From the NCBI GenBank assembly GCA_016703605.1, contig JADJBU010000026.1, positions 62,001 through 126,000 of the forward strand: 64,000 nt of DNA, given 5' to 3'. Position numbers and translations under genes: made by a program. Below are positions 60,180-64,000 of the stretch, in pieces. The notes under the pieces were generated by a model that saw only the letters and a program-made list of their open reading frames with translations, had not been told where the DNA came from and did no database searches. The stretch comes from Candidatus Villigracilis adiacens (GTDB lineage Bacteria; Chloroflexota; Anaerolineae; Anaerolineales; Villigracilaceae). Every line of letters begins with the position of its first letter. Positions within the stretch are counted from its first letter, which is position 1.

Positions 60180-60650
60180 ATGAGCAGAAAAGCAAATCGG
60201 CGCGAGAAGGGTCAGAGTCTCGTCGAACTGGCGGTCAGCCTGCCGGTGATCCTGCTGATCATGCTTGCCTCGTTCGACTTTGGGATGGCGCTGTTCTCGT
60301 ATTCCGTTGTGAGGGATGCCGCCCAGGAGGGCGCCCTTTACGCCTCATTCAACCCCGGCAACAAGGCAGAGATCGAAAACCGCGCCCGCTACATCCTGCC
60401 GCTGGGAGAGCAGACCGAAGTGTTCGCTTCGCCCGTCGACCTGACAGACCGCGAAAATGTGATCGTGGATATCACCGTCAAGGGCAAAGCCTGCGAAGGG
60501 GCGACGAAGGGAACCGCGAATTACGTCCAGGTGCGGGTCACGTATCTCTACCCGATCCTGATGCCGTTCACAGGCAATATCATCGGCTCCGACACCCTTC
60601 GTTTAAGAGCCACCGCCTCGAACGTGATTCTCCAGCCGCCATGCAAATAA
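60180..60650 (+). CDS. TadE-like protein
   Basis: 156 residues starting MSRKANRREKGQSLVELAVSLPVILLIMLASFDFG, a textbook TadE leader and helix with the conserved Glu. The following SYSVVRDAAQEGALYASF segment is typical. The C-terminal part holds two Cys (KACEG and QPPCK) able to form a disulfide. It is likely a minor pilin or pseudopilin. The stop overlaps the next gene by ten bases. Confidence 0.88.
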   Translation: MSRKANRREKGQSLVELAVSLPVILLIMLASFDFGMALFSYSVVRDAAQEGALYASFNPGNKAEIENRARYILPLGEQTEVFASPVDLTDRENVIVDITVKGKACEGATKGTANYVQVRVTYLYPILMPFTGNIIGSDTLRLRATASNVILQPPCK

Positions 60651-61909
60651 AATCCATGAAAACAAAGACCAAAACGCGCGAAGCGGGGCAGGCGATGATC
60701 ATTATCGTCTTTGCCATCGTTGGGATCATCGGCGCCGCCGCCCTCGCCATTGACGGCACCAACGCCTTCATTGACAGCCGCCGCGCGGAAACCGCCGCCT
60801 CCGCCGCGGCATTGACCGGCGCTTTGACGAGGATCGAGGGTGGGAACTGGCGCGCCGCCGCCCTCGCCGCCGCCGCCGCGAACGGATACGACAATAACGG
60901 CGTCACCAACACCGTCGAATTGAACACACCGCCCCTGGAAGGTCCCTACGCCGGAGACTCTGAATACATTGAAGTGGTCCTGACCTCGCGCCTGCGGACG
61001 TATTTTGGCGTGGTGGTCGGAATCCCCACCATCACCAGCGTGGCGCGGGTCATCTCGCAGTCGAAGCCCTCTGAAATGGGAGCAATGTTTCCGGGGTACG
61101 CGCTGGTGAGCCTTGCGCCTGAATCACAGTGCGAACATCACCGCGCCTTTTCGATCCACAGCGAAGCCACCATCAATTTGTACGGAGGCGGGATCTTCGT
61201 CAACTCAGACAACCCGGATTGCGCGTTGATGTCGTACGGCAGCGGCAGCATCCGCATCCGCGACGCGAACCGGATCACGGTCGTGGGGGGGGCGAACATC
61301 CAGAAACCGCAGCTGATCACGCCCTTCCCCGTGGACGAGGGCAGGGCGCCGATCCCCTACCCGCCGCCCTACCAGCTTCCGCAGGTGGGCTGCGGGTCGA
61401 AGATCGCCACGCCCGATTTCGAAAATGGCACGATCACATCGGGCAATTATGAAGAGGGTGTCTTCCCGCCGGATGGAATCAAGTATCTTGAATCCGGGGT
61501 CTATTGCCTGCAGGATGATTTCATCATCAAGGAAGGGCAGACGTTGGAAGGCAAGAATGTCGTTTTTGTAATGGAGGACGGGGATGTGCGTTTCAGCGGC
61601 TACGCGGAATTCGACCTGAGCGCGCCCAAAACAGGCAGGGCAGCCGGGCTGCTGATCTACATGCCCAGCGGCAACTGGGGCACGATCAACCTGAACGGGA
61701 GCGATTATTCCAAATTGCGCGGGACCATCCTTGCCCTGCACGGCACGCTGCGCATCAACGGTCTGGACGCGATCCGGGGCGGCGCATATCACAGCCAGAT
61801 GATCGCCTACAATATCGAAGTGAACAGCACGGATAACATCGAGATCCAGTATGAAGAAGAGGATAACTGGGCGACGATGTCGATGCCCGAGGTCATTCTC
61901 ATCAAATAG
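60641..61909 (+). CDS. TadG-like protein
   Basis: 422 residues. The leader REAGQAMIIIVFAIVGIIGAAALAIDGTNAFIDSRRAETAASAAALTGAL is the TadG (Tad_N) helix that inserts in the membrane with a long helical ectodomain base. After about residue 130 a beta-rich domain with repeated Gly and two Cys-containing stretches resembles a parallel beta-helix (YGGGIFVNSDNPDCALMSYGSGSIRI; FVMEDGDVRFSGYAEFDLSAP). No VWA domain, unlike the TadG at 63075. ATG at 60656 is an alternative start. Followed by a 460-bp gap. Confidence 0.85.
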   Translation: MQIKSMKTKTKTREAGQAMIIIVFAIVGIIGAAALAIDGTNAFIDSRRAETAASAAALTGALTRIEGGNWRAAALAAAAANGYDNNGVTNTVELNTPPLEGPYAGDSEYIEVVLTSRLRTYFGVVVGIPTITSVARVISQSKPSEMGAMFPGYALVSLAPESQCEHHRAFSIHSEATINLYGGGIFVNSDNPDCALMSYGSGSIRIRDANRITVVGGANIQKPQLITPFPVDEGRAPIPYPPPYQLPQVGCGSKIATPDFENGTITSGNYEEGVFPPDGIKYLESGVYCLQDDFIIKEGQTLEGKNVVFVMEDGDVRFSGYAEFDLSAPKTGRAAGLLIYMPSGNWGTINLNGSDYSKLRGTILALHGTLRINGLDAIRGGAYHSQMIAYNIEVNSTDNIEIQYEEEDNWATMSMPEVILIK

Positions 61910-62174
61910 TCGGGAGATGTCGCCATGACGCCACAGCGCCGCCATCGAGTCCGGCGCATAAAACGCTTACAGAAATGAAAGTATTGCAGTTTTCTTGCAC
62001 ATTGTTCGGGCATGGGAAGTGATTTATAATTATCTTCAGGCATCGGCAGGCGATCCTTCGCAGCATCCCCCACAACCTCCCAACCAAAGATCGCGGTCAC
62101 ATTACAGGGATTTTTTGTAACTACTCAGCCTGTTATTTGTGTGCAGGCAAAACATGTCAGGCACGGAGTCGAAA

Positions 62175-62230
62175 GTCTCCCGACTTTCGAGCAAAATCGG
62201 GAGATTTTGCAGTCCACATTGACAACCTTT
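62175..62230. repeat. Interspersed palindromic repeat, family B, copy 2
   Basis: CTCCCGACTTTCGAGCAAAATC then GGGAGATTTTGCAGTCCA and GACAACCTTT, matching 45887-45944. In the 62 kb between them the copies are in the same orientation. The 461-bp gap (61910-62371) that holds it contains no gene. Confidence 0.65.
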
Positions 62231-62240
62231 GCTTGCACAC

Positions 62241-62307
62241 TGTCATTTCGACGAGCGCCAGCGAGGAGAAATCTATGCAATATTGAGAAAGATTTCTCGA
62301 AATGACA
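62241..62307. repeat. Large inverted repeat (TGTCATTTCGA arms)
   Basis: TGTCATTTCGA (62241-62251) is the exact complement of 62297-62307, and inside it GAGAAATCT (62266-62274) is the complement of 62290-62298. The combination forms a long cruciform or RNA stem. TCATTTCGA-type elements of this kind are common interspersed intergenic repeats in several bacterial phyla. Confidence 0.7.
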
Positions 62308-62371
62308 GGGCAAGGTAGTGAGTTGGCCGAGCAGTTACGATTTTTTCCTTATTCGATTTGGATTATGAGAG

Positions 62372-63061
62372 ATGGAAATGAGTAAAACGCAATTGTTTAA
62401 AAAACCAGGGCGCGGGAACAGGCGCGGCGGCGCGAAAGCGCAAAGCCTGGTCGAGTTCGCCATCACCCTGCCGATCCTGATCCTGCTCTTTACCGGCATG
62501 ATCGAGTTCGGCTTCATGTTAAACACCTATCTTTCGGTTCAGGACGCCGTGCGCTCGACCGCCCGCCGTTTCAGCACGATCAACCCGTATGATGCCAGCG
62601 AGAATATTGACCCTGATTTTTATTCCGGCGCCGCCGAATATGCGATTGAACTGCTCGCGCCAACGGGCGACCCGGACTCAAGGCAGATCACCCTTGAAGC
62701 CGGACGCGATAATATTCTGATCTCGTTGATCGGAGTCGAAGTGGACGAAAGCGCCGACCCCGATGAGATTTCAGGCATCAACCGTTTCGACGTCGGGGGG
62801 GATTACTACAAACACTTCGACGAGACCGACCCGTCCTCCACCTACACCGACTCAGCCATTGGAGACTTCCTGACCCGCGACAACGCCGAGCCTGCCGACG
62901 CCGGGTTTGTGATCGTCGAAATCTACTACGGGTACGAAGGGACGCTCAACCTGCCGTGGACCCTCCCTTTCTTTTCGCCGGACAATCCTTCGATGATGTA
63001 CGTCTCCGCGGTGATGCCGACCATTTATGTAAAGCCTCGAGACACATCCGGAACGCCATAA
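62372..63061 (+). CDS. TadE-like protein
   Basis: 229 residues. The leader GRGNRRGGAKAQSLVEFAITLPILILLFTGMIEFGFMLNTYLSVQDAVRSTARRFS is the TadE pattern with Glu in the helix. The ectodomain is acidic (NIDPDFYSGAAEYAI, SADPDEISGINRFD). It sits 13 bases before a TadG-like gene, and the two probably make one complex. Confidence 0.87.
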   Translation: MEMSKTQLFKKPGRGNRRGGAKAQSLVEFAITLPILILLFTGMIEFGFMLNTYLSVQDAVRSTARRFSTINPYDASENIDPDFYSGAAEYAIELLAPTGDPDSRQITLEAGRDNILISLIGVEVDESADPDEISGINRFDVGGDYYKHFDETDPSSTYTDSAIGDFLTRDNAEPADAGFVIVEIYYGYEGTLNLPWTLPFFSPDNPSMMYVSAVMPTIYVKPRDTSGTP

Positions 63062-63074
63062 AGGTTATATTCTT

Positions 63075-64000
63075 ATGAAGCCAGAAATTTTCAAGAAACA
63101 GGCGAAAAAATCGGAACGCGGACAGGCGATCATCCTGCTCGCTTTTGCATTTATTGGGCTGGTCGCCATGGTGGGGTTGGTGACCGATACCGGCTTGCTC
63201 CTGATCGAATATGGAAAACTGAAACGAAGCGTGGACGCCGCCGCGGTCGCAGCCGCCCAGGAGTTCCGTCCCGACCCGGCTACCGGAGTATTGAATTCGA
63301 CCGCCATGTTAAATGCGGCGCGCACCTTCCTGCAAGTCAACCAGATCGACAACCTGGCGGACGTGGAGATCCACACCTGTGAAGAGACGGGACCAGACCG
63401 CCCGGACCTGTGCAATCCTGACCCGATCGGCAACCCGATCGAAAACCGCAAATTGGTTGAAGTGACCGCCCGCTCGAATGTGGGGTTTGCCTTCCTGCGC
63501 GTGATCGGAATTAACAGCGCCGAAGTGGTGGTGACCTCCATCGGCGAAGCCGCAACTATTGATCTTGTCCTTTTGATTGACACCTCCGGCTCCATGGCGT
63601 ACGAAACGGTTGAAGACTCGGTGGGCGATTCAGATATCGTAGACCCTGGCGACGATCCCCGGGCATGTAATGAGCTGGACCGCAACTCAGGCGACCCCGC
63701 GGTCGGCTGCCAGCCTCTGCGGGCGGTGAAGAATATTGCGGGAATATTCGTCGAATCCTTGATCTATTTCGGATATGACCGTGTTTCGGTCATCAGTATG
63801 ACCCAGCAGGCAACTGACATCAATGACGCAGTCGGGCGGGATCCCACCGAAGTCATTCCTTTGATCTTCGAAGAGAGCGTGATTCTGGACAGCATTGACA
63901 ACCTGATGGTGTATCAACCCCGCGTTTGTACCTCGGTTGATACCGACCCCGTCGGCGATACCTTCGACCCAGACACCGAAACCCCCGCGCCCGGCGAGTG
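63075..64000 (+). CDS. TadG-like protein with VWA domain (cut by window edge)
   Basis: At least 308 residues; the frame is open to the window end. The Tad_N leader reads KKSERGQAIILLAFAFIGLVAMVGLVTDTGLLLIEYGKLKRSVDAAAVAAAQEF. A von Willebrand A domain starts at about residue 160 with LVLLIDTSGSMA (MIDAS DxSxS). TadG proteins of this kind are secreted or membrane-held partners of Tad pili that can bind metal-dependent ligands. Confidence 0.87.
   Translation, partial: MKPEIFKKQAKKSERGQAIILLAFAFIGLVAMVGLVTDTGLLLIEYGKLKRSVDAAAVAAAQEFRPDPATGVLNSTAMLNAARTFLQVNQIDNLADVEIHTCEETGPDRPDLCNPDPIGNPIENRKLVEVTARSNVGFAFLRVIGINSAEVVVTSIGEAATIDLVLLIDTSGSMAYETVEDSVGDSDIVDPGDDPRACNELDRNSGDPAVGCQPLRAVKNIAGIFVESLIYFGYDRVSVISMTQQATDINDAVGRDPTEVIPLIFEESVILDSIDNLMVYQPRVCTSVDTDPVGDTFDPDTETPAPGE

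Noticed and set aside
1..64000. Mobile island, prophage or defence system
   Set aside because: No integrase, transposase, phage structural gene, restriction or toxin-antitoxin pair was found; only small non-coding repeats.

Overview
The window is bacterial and most likely comes from a member of the Chloroflexota, class Anaerolineae. The grounds are the protein flavour: CSLREA/beta-helix exoproteins ending in a sortase, Thr/Pro-rich 'TPTPLPT' linkers on lipoproteins and TadE-like proteins, a K+-independent membrane pyrophosphatase, and frequent short interspersed intergenic repeats. This is inference from sequence reading; no 16S, tRNA or other RNA gene was seen. The DNA looks like one continuous chromosome segment. 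I found no transposase, integrase, phage gene or CRISPR array.

Layout. 1-985: an NMN deamidase gene, the first codons of a phosphorylase-like gene, and a small XRE-like protein behind a perfect palindrome. 1046-9165: a 2002-residue exported protein (CSLREA beta-helix, seven 105-residue repeats, an internal LPATG and a C-terminal sortase domain) followed by a membrane Ser/Thr kinase. 9172-11164: a class III aminotransferase and a small P-loop kinase. 11278-25818: an exopolysaccharide locus in two converging blocks. The forward block holds three glycosyltransferases and a NodB-type deacetylase. The reverse block holds a GT2, a PIG-L deacetylase, a Wzx flippase, a Wzy-like polymerase, a BcsB-like protein, a Wzz fused to a degenerate GGDEF domain, an initiating sugar-phosphate transferase and a second membrane GGDEF protein with an attenuator-like leader.

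26201-45404: housekeeping and energy genes. These are ArfB, a DMT exporter, pyruvate kinase, a CoA-transferase/alanine dehydrogenase pair, ornithine aminotransferase and ornithine carbamoyltransferase, an MBL hydrolase/DUF58/MoxR operon, H+-pyrophosphatase, a Ddl-type ATP-grasp ligase, an electron-transfer cluster (17-heme cytochrome c, small membrane protein, FAD oxidoreductase, two-cluster ferredoxin) and a cold-shock protein. 45405-52886: nucleosidase, phosphoesterase, SOD, DMT exporter, YbaK deacylase, cupin and S1 genes, separated by interspersed repeats and a frameshifted gluconokinase relic.

52887-58103: prfB with its programmed +1 frameshift, ftsY, thioredoxin, two lipoproteins and a murA whose active-site Cys is Asp. 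58227-64000: a Tad-like surface/pilus cluster (A24 prepilin peptidase, three TadE-like and two TadG-like proteins), still open at the right edge.

Functionally the window is dominated by the cell surface: a giant sortase-bearing adhesin, an exopolysaccharide machine with two apparently non-catalytic GGDEF modules, a multiheme electron conduit and Tad-type minor pilins. All calls come from reading the sequence; no database search was run.
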